Assembly (NCBI GenBank): GCA_020631735.1
Contig: CM036223.1
Location: forward strand, 4,812,191-4,876,190
Length of the DNA stretch: 64,000 nt
Reading direction: 5' to 3'
DNA from: Saccharum officinarum
Lineage: Eukaryota > Streptophyta > Magnoliopsida > Poales > Poaceae
This document shows, piece after piece, positions 21,294-33,918 of the stretch (positions within the stretch are counted from its first letter, which is position 1; each line of letters begins with the position of its first letter). The notes under the pieces were generated by a model. That model was given only the letters and a program-made list of their open reading frames with translations, had not been told where the DNA came from and ran no database searches. The position numbers and the translations under genes are program-made.

Positions 21294-23632
21294 CTAACTA
21301 TCAGCTTCATCATCAGAGCAAGATAGCTGAATATCAAGCTTCTCAGCGATGAAGTTGGCCAAATCTTCAACTTTAGGTTCAGCCTTCTCGATGGACTCTA
21401 GATAATCGTCATCATCGGCTTCCTCCCTAAGTTTTTCTAGAGGGACCGATGGAGCAAGAACACGGATATGAGCCAAAATGTTCTTGACACACGTCTGGAC
21501 CCCATTCTTGACGAAGCTCGGAGGCACACATGAATCAGTGGGATGAAGTCGCCCCAGGTCCTTCCATCATCTTCAGAAGTCCGAAGAAGCCTCGCAATGG
21601 TCTTGAAAGATTTCTACAAAGTGGCAAACTGTTGGTCAGATACCGCCAGCTTCTTGGATAAATCTTCAATAGTTTTCATTCCCTACAGAAGATCCTGGTA
21701 AGCACCAAGTCTAATCAGCTGGCAACGGGCGAGTTCTTCTTCAGCACGAGCTTTTACCTCCTCGGCCCTATTGTGGTTAGAGCAAACTGATATCTTCATA
21801 TCCTCAACATTATTCAGGAGCGACTGCTTATCTCTATGAAGGGCTGATCAAGTCAATTAGAGAAAATCAGACAAATGAAGGACAAAGAACTAAGAAATAA
21901 AGAGGAAACAAAGCATAAAAGAACTCGAAATACCATCGCACTCCTTCTTCATGGCCTCCACCTTCTTCAAGGCCTCCTGGACAGCAGCATCCCTCTGCTC
22001 TTCCGCCTCAATCACCTAGGCATAGAGAGCCTTTTCCTCCCTCTGGTGCGTCTGACGCTCGGTCTCCATCTCGGCTCGACAGAGGTCCAGCTCCGTCTTC
22101 AGAACACTAATTTTGGAGGACAACTTTTTCTCGGTTTTAGACGAGAAAAAGAAGTCAATATGGTCCTAGAGAAAGACTGATCAAACAAGAAAAAAAGAGA
22201 GAGACAGGACGTAAGAACATAAGAAGCCGAGCAACCAAAGAAAAAGCTTAAGGAAAACTTACCTGGAGTTTTCCCCCAAAAGAAGCAGCACCAGCTGCCA
22301 GAACTCCCTAGGCTACAGTCAGCTCCGACAAGCGATGGGTGGCGTCGAATTCCCGCATCACGTCGTCATCTAGGCGCTGACTACTAGTAGCAAGAGCAAT
22401 AGAGGGAGAAATTGACCGATGCGAAGATGACAAGACCAAGGCCATATCCTAGGCAGCAGAAGCCCTGGCTACCTCCTTAGATGGATCCACCGCCACGGTC
22501 ACCGTCACCTCCAAAGTTGGTGACTCCACGGTAGCATGATCATCAGGGGCCCCCGTCTCCCTCACAGCCGCCTCGCCGATCGTACATCCCAAGTCCTTAG
22601 ACTCAGTACGCAGGGGCGCACCAGTGGACTGAGAAGAAGCCGATTGGGGTTGGCAGAAGGTGAGGGTGAGGACCTGCAAGATGACGAAGAAACTCAACAA
22701 TGAAAAGATGAACAAGAAAAAGGAAAAACAGAATCAAACAACATAATCAGGAGTCACTCACTTGGTCATCTTCCTCTTCATACTAAAACCCCCAAGCTGA
22801 ACTGAAGGCTTCGGCGAAGGCATGGCGGAAGCAAAAATATCATCACCACCCCGCACCAAGGATGGCATGATTGGCAACTGAGCCCTAGAAGAACTCAGGC
22901 TCGACAACCGCTTACTGCAAAAAGGACAAGTCAAAAGAAGTGCTCAAGAATAAAAGCAAGAAAACAAAAATACAACAACAACTCATCGACGTGTGTCGTG
23001 GGCCGCATCATCATCCTCATCTTCCTCACCCTCAAGCAACTCAACCACAGTACCATCTAAAAAAGGAAAAAGTACTCGGTTAAGGGTGCAAACAAACAAC
23101 AAACAAGGCAAAACATATTGATATGCTCACCTAGGAGCACGCTACCTACAACTTGAGTACCTGGACGAGTACTCGACTGACGAGGCTTCTTGGTAGCAGA
23201 AACGCCGGTAGAAGCATCATCCGCTCACGCCCTCTTGCTAACACTACGAGGAGCTCGAGGAACTGGACGAGAAACATACTCAACGTACGGGTCGAGTGCT
23301 GCAGGGAAAACACTAGGAAGGATTATGGTGATTTGAAACTTGTTGGCTGAAGATGCTCCAGCAAGATTCTCCCCAACTTCCACCCTAGCAGGGTTGTCAT
23401 CAGTGGGGATCGGGTCAACAAAATTGTGCCCCAATTCCTATGAATAAGCAGAATGACCAAAGGAGAAAGATTAAGCAAGAAAGTGGATATAGAAAGTACC
23501 AATAATGAAAGAAATATAAAAAAGTACTCGCAAAAGAAAAACAACTCACATCAGGAGGCGGGTTGTTGGCACGGTACTTAGGGACCGTGTGCGGGATGAC
23601 GCTTACTCCCTTCAAGATCTTATGAAGGCACT
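21294..23632 (-). pseudogene. Antisense gene of element A, 3' exons (coiled-coil tail), interrupted by element C
   Basis: Minus-strand exons with GT-AG borders can be read. They are at about 23632-23551, 23437-23131, 23057-22987, 22914-22764 (donor GTGAGT), 22673-22263 (donor GTAAGT) and 22170-21925, with the last ending at 21294. The later exons encode heptad-rich, glutamate/lysine-rich sequence (for example AEMETERQTHQREEKALYA) and an acidic tail (LREEADDDDYLESIEKAEPK), as a coiled-coil C terminus. The first exons are at 57668-58540. The frame across the GCACT insertion site of C continues without a break when the two parts are placed head to tail. In-frame stops (near 23227 and 22009) show decay. 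Confidence 0.75.
23628..23632. repeat. Target-site duplication of element C (left copy, GCACT)
   Basis: GCACT directly precedes the TGTAATGG terminus of C. The partner, AGTGC (reverse complement), is at 58536-58540. Confidence 0.88.
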
Positions 23633-26600
23633 TGTAATGGAACCGCCCAAATTATAAGAACAAAAGTACAAAAACAATCACCAGAGCAATTAAATTCCCG
23701 TACTTAAGCTCCTATAACTCCGGTAGTCCAATGAAATTACGAGGGATTTAAAACAAACCAACATACAAGCCAAGATCATAGTGGTTCAACATAACAAGTC
23801 ACATGTTACATCTATTATTACAAGTAATTTAACATAGATCAGAGTTCCATAGAGTTATTACAACTCAAGTTCAAAAATAGCAGAAGCAAAGTAGTTTGAA
23901 ACTAATATCATCTTAATTCAAATACATGCCAGTACCAAGGTCAATTTCCAACAAAAGCATGAGAGATAAGATAGCTCAGAAGGGTCATGCCCATGACCAT
24001 ACTCCGCCACTACAGCAGGAGCCATCCAATTCTTGCAGTAGCTATGATACATCACAACCTGCAACAAGTGGGAATAAACCCTGAGTACGAGAAGGTACTC
24101 AGCTAGACTTACCCGTCATAAACCAGAAATAATATGACACCAAGGAGTATGCAAGGCTTTCTTTCAGTGGGCTAGCTTGACTCATTTGCGAAAAGCATAA
24201 GTTATCATGAATAAACTAAGTTAAGTCCTTTTGCATCATCTTTATTATAACCTATTCAATCTAGGTAAGCACCTATGCTAAAGCAATCACTTGATTAACC
24301 ATCAACATCAAAGGTTACCATATCCAGTTTAGCTTTTCTAGCATCATTCACATAACCATCCGTGTTCCATCATTATTACTACGATGATGTAGCTCGAGTC
24401 AAGTGCTCACTATCCAGGAGCGATGGCGATTCGAATTGATTCCTAACCAGCTGGTGATTTATTCCTCACACAAACCACGCTTCCCCCGTCAGGGTCGCTT
24501 AGATCACCAATGACACTTTCCAAGTAGCCGCGGGATAACAGTCATGGACCGCACTACCCAGGGACCGCCTGACTGCTAGGACGCACCTTGGGCTCACTCA
24601 TCGCGTCCCCGTCATACACCATTCAGCACCAGTCTGCCAATCCGAGTTTATCCTAGCTCGAATAGTGTCACTAGCTTCGCGGTCGAAAGGTACTTTATTC
24701 GACCAGCTAAATGTGAGGCATGCGTTCAACATGACAAGAGGGACAAGCAACGATCGGTCCTTAATCGACACAGATGGAAAACTAACAGCAACCCAGAATC
24801 CTGTCTAGTTGCCTCCAACTTTTCTATCCGGTCTCCAATTATCCATCAATACTTGGTTAATTCTAGGATATCATTCTTTTCATAGCTATATTCTTTCAGT
24901 AACCACCTATAAATGTAGGTGACCGGAAATCACCGATCGCTACCGGTCTAAGCATGGCTAAGCAATACTTTCGATCCTTAACCAAAATAGGATTACAGGC
25001 ATATTTGTGGGACAAGGAAAAGGTATATATGCATCTAGTGTTTTCACTCAATTCCTATAACTTAATGCAACAATACATAATAACATATATATATTCAATT
25101 GCTTTTATAAAGTAGGAGTCTTAGAATGCTTCGGGGCTTGCCTGGGATCGAACACTTAGGTTAGTGGGTGACAGATGACACTTGCTTGGCGAGCATCTCC
25201 CATCCTGACACTTGCTTAATCCTTTTCATCTTCGGGATAGGTCCACCAAACACCGTCTTCGGGTTTGGCTCCAACATCTCATCCTTCACGTGGTGCATCT
25301 AGCGAACCTAAATGAGATGCAAGATGCATGTGTATGAATATGATGAATGGTAACACAAGATGCATCACATAATCATTCAAGGTAAGTACAAGGTTACACT
25401 AAATACACATAAGCACTTCACATTGCTTAATTAAACATTACGCCACCTATCATGCTAAGATAGCAAGGGAAGCAATACCAAACATGACACAAGATTTGCA
25501 AAGCCTCAGGTGTACTAACTTCACCACCAAGGACACGAATCACACTTAGCAACATGCAAAGCAACTCAAGGTGAAGCAACAACGATAACTGGAATATGCC
25601 AATTTCTGGACTAGCAAACAATACCTTCATAAATCAATCAAAGCTGGAGTTTTATAAATCCAAATGACTTGCAAGATGACATTCTGGAAAGCTTATAAAA
25701 TTATCTACATTTCATATAATATAATCACAGCATGATTCATAAGTTAAATAAGTCAAAATTATAAAGTTCTAGAATCTGTTCCAGACAAACAGAGAGCAAG
25801 CAATTCTGTACCCCAACTTTAAACAGCTATAACTCCTAAACCACATGGCTAAATGCCACCAAATTTTAACAGCAGCTAGATACATAAATTATCTACAAAT
25901 TTTATATAAACAAGTTTTACAACAAAGCACATTATCATGAAGAACTTTGCTAAGTTCCCAGATCTGTCCAGAAACCTCATTTGCAAGAAATAATTATTAA
26001 CTTAATGTTGCAATCATATAATTGGACAAGACCAACTTTACCAACATGTCACACATGACTAATGAACACCAGAAAACATAGTGTCCATTCCTAAATAAAT
26101 TATTTTAATACATTTCTTAATTTCTCTAGATAATTAGGTGGAATTATGAACACATATCAAAAGTGCATAATAAATTCTATCAAAATTACAGTGGCTCTCA
26201 TATACCCCCAATAGTCTACTGTCCAAATTTCAAGCCATTTTCACATGCATAGCAACCTCTATGAAAAAGACAAATTGATATTGCAAGAATTCATGTGAGA
26301 GCAAGATGAATCAATAACTCATTCATATTACAACCAAAATTCTTGAAATTTTTACCACACACCAAACATCATATGAGTAGCATGGCACAAAAATTTCACT
26401 TCATTTAGAGCCCTATATTTGCAGCTATGAAAATGACAAATACAACTAACATTGAAAACCTAATCTGAAAAATCTATTTTTACAGCAAAAACATTAAACT
26501 AAAACATGACATATTATAGATCTACGGCATATAAAATTTCACAAGGATTCCAAAAAGTCCTCATTTGCTATTTTACGAATTTTCTATGATTTACTATGCA

Positions 26601-28501
26601 TTTTCAAAAATCAGCAAAAATACCACAAATCAGTCCCTAGAGTACTATTCACATGAGTCTATGGCTGCTCAAATAACCCCCTGGCTTTAGTCGAATTCAT
26701 GCCCGAGGTCCCTGACGCGAAAACAAACAGGGAGGTCACCGGATCTTGCGGTGCCGGCCGGAGGAGGCCACGCCGGCAGCCGGGAAATGGCGGTGGAGCA
26801 CCAGGGCCTCTTGCGCACCCGCTGGTGCCCTCGTCTTGCTCCGCGGCAGTCCGAGGTCAGCCGGCCACGGAGGCAGCAGAGGAGAACGTCGGGGTCACGA
26901 TTTCCGACCGGCATGGGGCTCGTCGGCGGCGGGGAAGGGGCGTGGCGGCTTGGACACGTAAAGGCGCGCCCGTGGGGCTGCTCTACTCGGCCTGAGGCTG
27001 GTCGTAGTGGCCCGGCCACGTGCGCTCTCGAGGTCGCGGCGGGTGGCCATGGTGGACGCGGCCGCGCGCGACGTCGCTGCGGGGAAGAGCGTGGGCGAGC
27101 GCTAGAGGGAGCAAAGAGTGAACGAGGATGCTTAGGTGCTCCTTATCGACGCAAGGGTGCAGGGGAGGTGGCCGTCATGGCTAAGAGGCGCGGCGCGTGC
27201 TACTCCTGCATGGTCGCCACGGTGACACAATGTCGAGCACGTGGCGTTCACCGAAGTGGCCGGCGTGGGGTGCAGTTTTGGGCCGGCTACAGGCCAAATT
27301 GGATCACGGTCCCAAAAGCAAAGTTGCAGCCCACAAGACGCTCTACAATTTTGGTTAAGGGTGCTCGGCCATTAGGGCTCTAGATTAGGAGATAATCAAC
27401 TCCAAATTTGACACTGTCACCGGCTTAATGGTGATTAAGCTTTGCTCGGTTTTCGCTAGCCTTGGAAGGCCAAACTTGGTCAAATGAATTCCAACTTTTT
27501 GTATGTTCTTCTCCAATAGATAATATCCAACTTCTATTTTTGGGTCAAATCACGTTGCTTAACAAAAACATGAGAACGCGGCATGCCAATCAAGTAGTTA
27601 CTAATCTCGGCCTTACTTATTTCCAAGTCTGAAAACAGCTGCATATTCAATCTTCAAGCCTCAGTTTCACTTCCTTCTGAGCTGATTCATGGTATGCTCC
27701 AAAAACAAAGTTTGTTGTACTCAAACTAAACTATAACTCTTATTAAAGAATCATCAACCATATCAGCTTGGTTAGGAAACTACATAGCTCCAAAGTAGGG
27801 TACCTGAAACTGAAACTCACTCAAGACTTAGCCAAATTTCTGGGCTCCAAGACAGCACTGCATTGAATCTTGTGAGCACTATTTGACCAGGTTAGAGGCC
27901 AAACTAGCTCTTGACCATTAAACAAAGTTTGTTCTAAATAAGAATAACTACAACTTTTCTTTAAGGTCAAACCTCATAACTAGTACAGAAGTCAAACTTT
28001 TACTTTTATCAAAGTAGTAAGTCGATAAAGCCTAAACTAAGGTTTTAGGCCAATTAAGGCATTTTCTTGGCATTTGCTCAACATGAACCTTTCACGACTT
28101 TTGTTGTAGAGTCCATCTAGAGTCATTTGGGCAAGGTTGCAAGGTTTGGTTGATGACCTATATTTCCATCCACTTAAATAATGCAATTCCAGCACTTAGT
28201 AAAGTCATTCCAACAAGGACATAACTTATCATTTCATGTGACTTTTTGATTCCAAACGTCATGACACTTTTCGAGTGACCAATATAGATAGGTACTATGG
28301 TGAGACACATGAAGATATTGCAATAACACCACCCAAGCATATATCTTGAAAATGGCCTATATGTAAAGCAATGGTGCAACATCCAAGTTTAGGTTAGGCT
28401 CATCTCCATAGGTTGACCTTGACATCGTCATCTCCACTTAATCTATCATGTTTGAGCTCAAACCCACTGCTTAACTGGTGGCAAACACATGGGGTGTTAC
28501 A
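23633..28501 (-). repeat. 3' LTR of element C, 4,869 bp
   Basis: Read on the minus strand it starts TGTAACACCCC at 28501 and ends ATTACA at 23633. The start is typical of long-LTR gypsy elements of the Del/Tekay type. It matches 58541-62501 in reverse complement almost throughout. The interior contains a GC-rich island (26690-27390) and AT-rich flanks with no supported gene. A polypurine tract directly upstream marks this as the 3' LTR. Confidence 0.88.
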
Positions 28502-28518
28502 GCCCTCCCCCCTTAAAA
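28502..28518 (-). other. Polypurine tract of element C
   Basis: On the element strand this reads TTTTAAGGGGGGAGGGC, immediately before the LTR start TGTAACACC. Confidence 0.8.
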
Positions 28519-30920
28519 GAATCGCGTCCTAAGATTCGGTGCGAAGAACTTTCCAAGGGAAGATAAGCATGTTATCCAATTCCAACATCTGCAAGCGCAT
28601 CAGGCTACTTAGCTTCAGGCATCAGAGAGGCTAATTGGGTAAGACAACTTTCTGATACTCGCTCTACACATAAACTTTTGTCTGAAGAATTTCCTTCACT
28701 GACTTCCATGAAGCATTGTTACTTTGGGAGGAATCCAAGACCATACGGTACTTCGTTCACAGTGTACAAAGAGTACTACAAGCATGGACTAAGTACTCGT
28801 AGCATCCACTTTTTCTGTGACATAGTATGTACAACTTTCGATAAGGGTTGGATCCATATATGAGGTAATCATTCTTTGAGGCTATCAGAAACCGTCTAAC
28901 CAATAGACAATGTATATACCGATCATAGACTATTCACTCACTTAGATGCCAACTGATGGAAACTACATATTGTTCCACGTGTGCAGTTCTCTTTCTCTGA
29001 TGCCAACACTGTATTATCTGAGTCTGTTGAGGGAACAGTGAATGTGATAGTTGACTCTATCGGTTCCAGATTTTTGCCAAATGTTACCTAAGAAGATTCT
29101 CTTATACAAAGGAACAATTATCTGGGTTGAATCAGATGCAACCTCTTGGGGTAAAAACACATATAAGGTACCAAGGCACGTTAGCATTGGAGAACCATTG
29201 TCAAATAAGGATGGTAGCAAGGTCTGAAGGACAACAAAAGTTGCAAGTATGCACCAAACTAGGGAAATAGTTCACTACTAAGCAGGTTGAGCACAATTTT
29301 CCTTCGTGGTGCAGTGGCGTAATAAGTTGGGTTGACTTGCACTATGGCAAAACTAGCCTTCTTGATCTATATTTAGCATTGAGGCTTCCATTCTAATGCC
29401 AATCAATACCTCAAAACCATAATCTGAAAATCTGTGGTTTGACACCTTCCCAAATGCTTTCAACTCGTGATGGCACAATTTGACTTGTAGAACACCTTGA
29501 TTGCTCACGCATTGCCAATCTAAGGGGCAAAAACAAGACACATAAGGGTGCAATTAGTCTTCTCAAGGGTATTGAGGGTTGTCTAACAGCAAGATACCTA
29601 TCAATTGCAACTTCTTGGCATGCATTACAAACATAACCTTCCAATGCAAAGGATGATCGTAGTCAATAGAGAAATTACCGATTTTGTACCCTTTTGTTTT
29701 CTGTTAATATCACACAAACTACTACTCCAACATGCACAAATTTTGGTGGGCATGTAGATCCATGGGTCTTCTAATTGCTCGCCCAAAATTCAACTTAAAC
29801 GGACACCGTTTGACTATCCAGACAATCCATCCACCAAAATAGCTCTGTTTTGAAATGGCAGCAAACCAAGCTGACAAGTCATCTCTCAATCTGATGTTTT
29901 ACTCAACCAATACTCCTACCAACTTAAGACATTGAAGGGTCCTAAGCAAGGAATAAGGTTTCCATGTTTGGGGTTAGTCCAACTTCGTTTGGGTCACTAA
30001 TCGTCGGCTTGAAGATAACCGGTGTAGTGCCACAAAATTCTAGACAGATTTTGTGTTCTTCCTTTTCTTTTGCTTCACATGTTGAGGTGTGTGTTTTGCA
30101 CTCTCTGATCTTTCTCATAGTAGCAGAAGCCTTTCTCTAGCTGAGGATGGAGGCTATAGTCTTTCTAACATGTTTCTCAGGGATCAATTTCCGTCGTTGA
30201 TCTAGACACCAACTTGGCGATGCACAAGCATTGGACTTGTGGCTATTTTCTCATAGCACAAAGCATTATTCCACATGGAGGGCATCCTTACATAGATAAG
30301 GAACCATTTCTAAATATTTTTTGGCACTTCATCCAATAGAACCTTGAACCAAAACCGTTTGTGGTATTTAGGGGCACAATGATGCAGATCAAAACTATGG
30401 ACATGCTTTCCCTAGTTCTTCACTTAGCTAATACAACATCTTGCACTATATACATGATTGTCCAAGATGGAATTGACTTGATAGTACATTTGGAGAAGAA
30501 GTAGCACTTGCATTGTTGACCGGCTTCATGGCTTCTTCGCTTATTATTGTTCGTCGGGGCATAACCTTCCTAGCTATTGAAGAATTGTTACTTGACTGGA
30601 GATTAACCTTCCTGCTGATAACTAATCAGTTGTCTCTCAATTCTCAAAGTTCCAACCTTTACTCTTGACCACAACAATAATTGCAGTCGAGGCACAAGTA
30701 AGTGGTCGGCATCGAAGTCTGCAGATAAGGAGTCACACCAGAGAGAGTTGATTTCATCTGTATGACCGTCATCCACACAAGGATCAAGACTTTGATAGTT
30801 AGGTCATATGCACCATGTGATGATTGGTTCTTTTCCAATGGATAACTTGTCCAATCATTTAGTGTTAGGTGCCCATTCGATTCAACAGGGATGACATACA
30901 TTGCTCAAATCGATGACCGA
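28519..30920 (-). mobile_element. Element C internal region, 3' part, no recognisable pol
   Basis: 2.4 kb of mixed sequence without a reading frame longer than about 80 codons. I recognised no RT, integrase or gag motif on either strand. It should be the 3' end of C's interior because it adjoins the polypurine tract. Either pol is in the gap or C is non-autonomous. The stretch ends at the gap. Confidence 0.55.
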
Positions 30921-31020
30921 NNNNNNNNNNNNNNNNNNNNNNNNNNNNNNNNNNNNNNNNNNNNNNNNNNNNNNNNNNNNNNNNNNNNNNNNNNNNNNNN
31001 NNNNNNNNNNNNNNNNNNNN
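30921..31020. other. Assembly gap, 100 N
   Basis: Exactly 100 N, the usual placeholder for a gap of unknown size. The structure of elements A, C and the Helitron indicates that sequence to the right is joined here in the wrong orientation. Confidence 0.99.
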
Positions 31021-31640
31021 CCACAGCACCCATCCGCTCGCCCAACGCTTCTTTCCACTATCCCTCCGCGAGCCACGCGCCCCCGACCGCCTGGCTCGCC
31101 CCCGCCGAACAATATAGAAAGCTAGAATAAAACACATATAACAACACGGAAACAACTACTGCAACATTAGGCTAAAGCAGCTGAAACGCCATGAACATAT
31201 TACAGCAACAACACAGAACAATTGTTGTAACATTAGGCTGAAGCATCTGAAACACCATAAACATATTATTGCAATAACACGGAACAAACTGCTACAACAA
31301 TAGGTTGAAGGAGCTGAAACATTTGGAACATATTATTGTAACACTGGGTGTGAAGCATATGAAACAGCGCTCGAATAAAAACACTTGCAACATGAGGTTG
31401 AAGCAACTGAAACATTTCGAAAGTATTATTGCAACATTTGTGCCAAGCATATGAAACATCTAGATAAGGACGATTGCAACATCGTCTAGAAACAAAGTAA
31501 AACATTTTGAAACGGTGCTTGCAATAAAACCTTTGAAACAAATGCAACATGGGCAAAACATCCCCAGATCTACTTGTGCAACATCCTTACGATTCAACTG
31601 CAACATACCTCTGAAGCGTTTGAAACAACTAAAAGATACA
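31021..31640. repeat. Diverged short tandem repeats rich in GAAACAT/GCAACAT
   Basis: Units of roughly 60-70 bp with recurring words such as TGAAACA, TATTATTGCAA and GCAACAT run from about 31150 to 31640. The first 110 bases are C-rich and unlike the rest. No gene is supported. The parent transposon is not identified. Confidence 0.5.
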
Positions 31641-31715
31641 ATTGCAACATATGGGGAGGAGAGCCTGCACGGGGAGCCCCATGGCCGCCAGATCTGAGGG
31701 CGTCAGGAGCTCCCT

Positions 31716-31960
31716 GTGGGGGAGGACGCTGGTGTCGGGGAGAGGCGCCGCCGGTGTGGGCAAGAGGGAGCCGGGATGGGGAAGGAGGACGTTGGGGTCG
31801 AGGAAGGAGTCACCGTGGTGGGCGAGGACGCCGGTGTCGGGGAGGGGCACCGCCGAGGTGGGGAGGAGGGAGCCAGGGTGGGGGAGGAGGACGCCGGGGT
31901 CAGGGAAGGAGACATCGGTGTGGGGGAAAGAGCCACCGTGGTGGGGGAGGAGGACGCCAC
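31716..31960. repeat. G-rich minisatellite, about 100-bp period
   Basis: Two and a half units carry GAGGACGCYGGTGTCGGGGA, a GGGAGCC segment and GGAGGACG, repeated at about 100-bp spacing. Open frames across it are a by-product of low A+T and repetition, and no protein is supported. Confidence 0.6.
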
Positions 31961-32774
31961 CACCACCGGCCAGGGAGGGAGCGAGGTGTGTGGAGGACGT
32001 GTGAAAGGAGGGGAGGAGCACAGCCGCTGGCTCACGGCGCTGCGAAGCGTAGTCGGGGGAGCGTGAGGCTCCTAGATCCATGGGGGGAGGAGAGAGAGAG
32101 GAGAGGAGCAGCGGCAGCGGCAGCAAACATGTGGACAGGATAAACTGCAGTGCGAGCAGATAAGACCGTGAGAGACGAGTGGAGGAGGACGTGCAACGCT
32201 GTGTCAAATTGTTATACGACGCGTGTCTAGAACCGTTGGACGTCAGAGTCGTAGCATTACCGTTATTACAATCAGATGCCATAAAAAATATCACGGAGTG
32301 ACAGAATTTACTGTTTGTTAGGGCTGCCAATAAGGCTGGATATCGAGTCAACTGTAGTTTTTTTCGAGCTTTTTTAGAAATTGATATAATTTTATTCATC
32401 ATTATTTCCTGCATTGTTTAAGACCCAACTTCATGACGAGCCTAACGAGCCGAACCGAAGTTGAAAGTCGTTCCAAATCAAGTCATTTTTATTTTAAAAG
32501 AAAAATAAGTCTAATCGGAGTACTTTTGTACCGAGCCACCGAGCCAGCTTAACGAGCTTTTTGTCCAGCCCTGGCTGCCAACGAAGCTGCTTGTTTTTAG
32601 TACATCAGGACACCAATTCGGTGTTTACGTGTAATGTGTACTGCATTTATGTAACGCCCATACAATCAGTTGAACGGGACAAAAGAAAATATGCTTACAC
32701 GAGTTTACATCCTTCATACCCTGAGACCTGAGTAAGCCATTGCTTCCAACAGCTTCAGTTACAGGCTACAGAAG
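31961..32774. other. Unclassified sequence outside the copia-like LTR
   Basis: GC-rich to about 32140, then AT-rich. A segment at 32430-32570 has repeated GAGCC/ACGAGC words that look transposon-derived. Nothing assignable. Confidence 0.3.
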
Positions 32775-33064
32775 TGTTGAGAATCGATCTGTTCATGGAT
32801 TGCCAGATCCGTTTTCCGTCTCCAATCCCAAGAAAGGGGCGTATAGAAGTTGTAGATGCAGATCCCGTTTCCCTTCTCAATCCTCAAGAAAAAACACAAG
32901 GAATGCAGGAGACAAATATATGTGGGAGGGAGCCATCTCTTATTCCTCATTATAGGTACACATGTAGTCCCTTTATATAGATGTAGCCTTCAGGGCATAT
33001 ACGTAGCCTCCAAAGCCCATATGGTATGAGCTCATCAATCCTCTGATTGAGGAAATTCTTAACA
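32775..33064 (-). repeat. 3' LTR of copia-like element E
   Basis: 290 bp with termini TGTTAAGAA...TTCTCAACA on the minus strand. It has a minus-strand TATATAAAG box (32971-32979) and a polypurine tract CAAGGGGGAG at 33074-33065 directly upstream in element direction. It matches 52120-52296 in the same orientation. Confidence 0.78.
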
Positions 33065-33918
33065 CTCCCCCTTGGGCGAATACCATGACAAATACACGCC
33101 TCGTTAAAATTCTAAAAAATCCAATGGGTAAAATATGGAGAAAGAGTATATTATTATTGTTTAATGCATTTGCACATTATTGCCTCATTAAAAGCCTTAT
33201 ATGAGAAAATTTAAGAAAACTCATCAAGGAAAAAAGAGTACAACATATGTCTTTAGGACAAATTGTGACATTCTGGATCATATCATTTTGAATTCTCTAG
33301 AATTTTGATCAAGGTTAATATTCTAGGGAAGTTCTCCCCCTGAACCTTGCAGAACTATACCGCTATGCCAAAAACGCTTTCTACAGGAAGCATACGCACA
33401 TAGAGACTTAACAAGTATATCAATACATTACAAGGATCATTTCATCGATCTTAACCTAGTCTTACTTCTAAAACTCATTAGAAATGGTGTCACGATAGAG
33501 CCTTCAATAGAGGTTAGGAAGTCATAATTAGAATAACACCTTCTAGGTATTGTTTGAGACTTTCAAAATCTCGTGAATGACGATCAATATCTTGTAAATA
33601 CTCCCCCTGATGACAACATCTGTTGAAGTCATTCATTCCCATGACATTAACCATTATTTGGAAATAAACATAGACATGGACAGTGTAAATGAGATTACAA
33701 GATTTCCACAATATTCAGTCTTCATGACATTTGTCTCGCTATTCTTCAAGAACATTGAGATATAGAATAGTGCATAGGAATTTATTATATTCTAGCATGC
33801 ATACATAAGGATGCATATTTGTGCACTTCAAAGTTGCAATGACACGTATCTTCGAGATATGATCAATAATCATTATAATTTTCTCTATTCATAATAGTGG
33901 TGACTCCTTGTAGGATTT
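33065..33918 (-). mobile_element. Element E internal region, 3' part
   Basis: AT-rich noncoding sequence with CCTCGTTAAAA, CCAATGGG and AAAAAGAGTACAACA words and CTCCCCCTGA repeats. These are typical of the 3' untranslated part of some plant copia elements. No reading frame is supported. Confidence 0.5.

Larger units (their letters stand above)
1529..23632 (+). mobile_element. Element A, Ty3/gypsy Tat-type LTR retrotransposon, left part
   Basis: This holds the internal region of A: gag (about 1700-3800), protease-RT (3900-5684), RNase H-integrase (17897-19966), a 170-bp tandem array (20043-21020) and a minus-strand antisense gene (21294-23632). Element B (5685-17891) sits inside pol. Element C cuts the antisense gene at 23633. 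The rest of A, with its 3' LTR, is at 55564-58540 in the opposite orientation. Two consecutive RNase H domains and an antisense accessory gene are features known from the Tat lineage. A is heavily decayed, with many stops, so it is older than B. Confidence 0.88.

Noticed and set aside
26751..27383. 210-codon open frame in the GC-rich island of C's LTR, also present at 59660-60232
   Set aside because: Low A+T leaves several frames open, and the composition is arginine/glycine-rich with no domain. Presence in both places is explained by their being two LTRs of one element.
28158..28382. 74-codon frame with two hydrophobic segments near the LTR start of C, also at 58660-58884
   Set aside because: Two LTR copies share sequence by origin, so conservation says nothing. 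There are three replacement differences, all transitions, and no other support for a gene.
31574..32414. Long overlapping open frames on both strands (up to 261 codons)
   Set aside because: They are a by-product of a G-rich tandem repeat. Translations are low-complexity and frame-independent.
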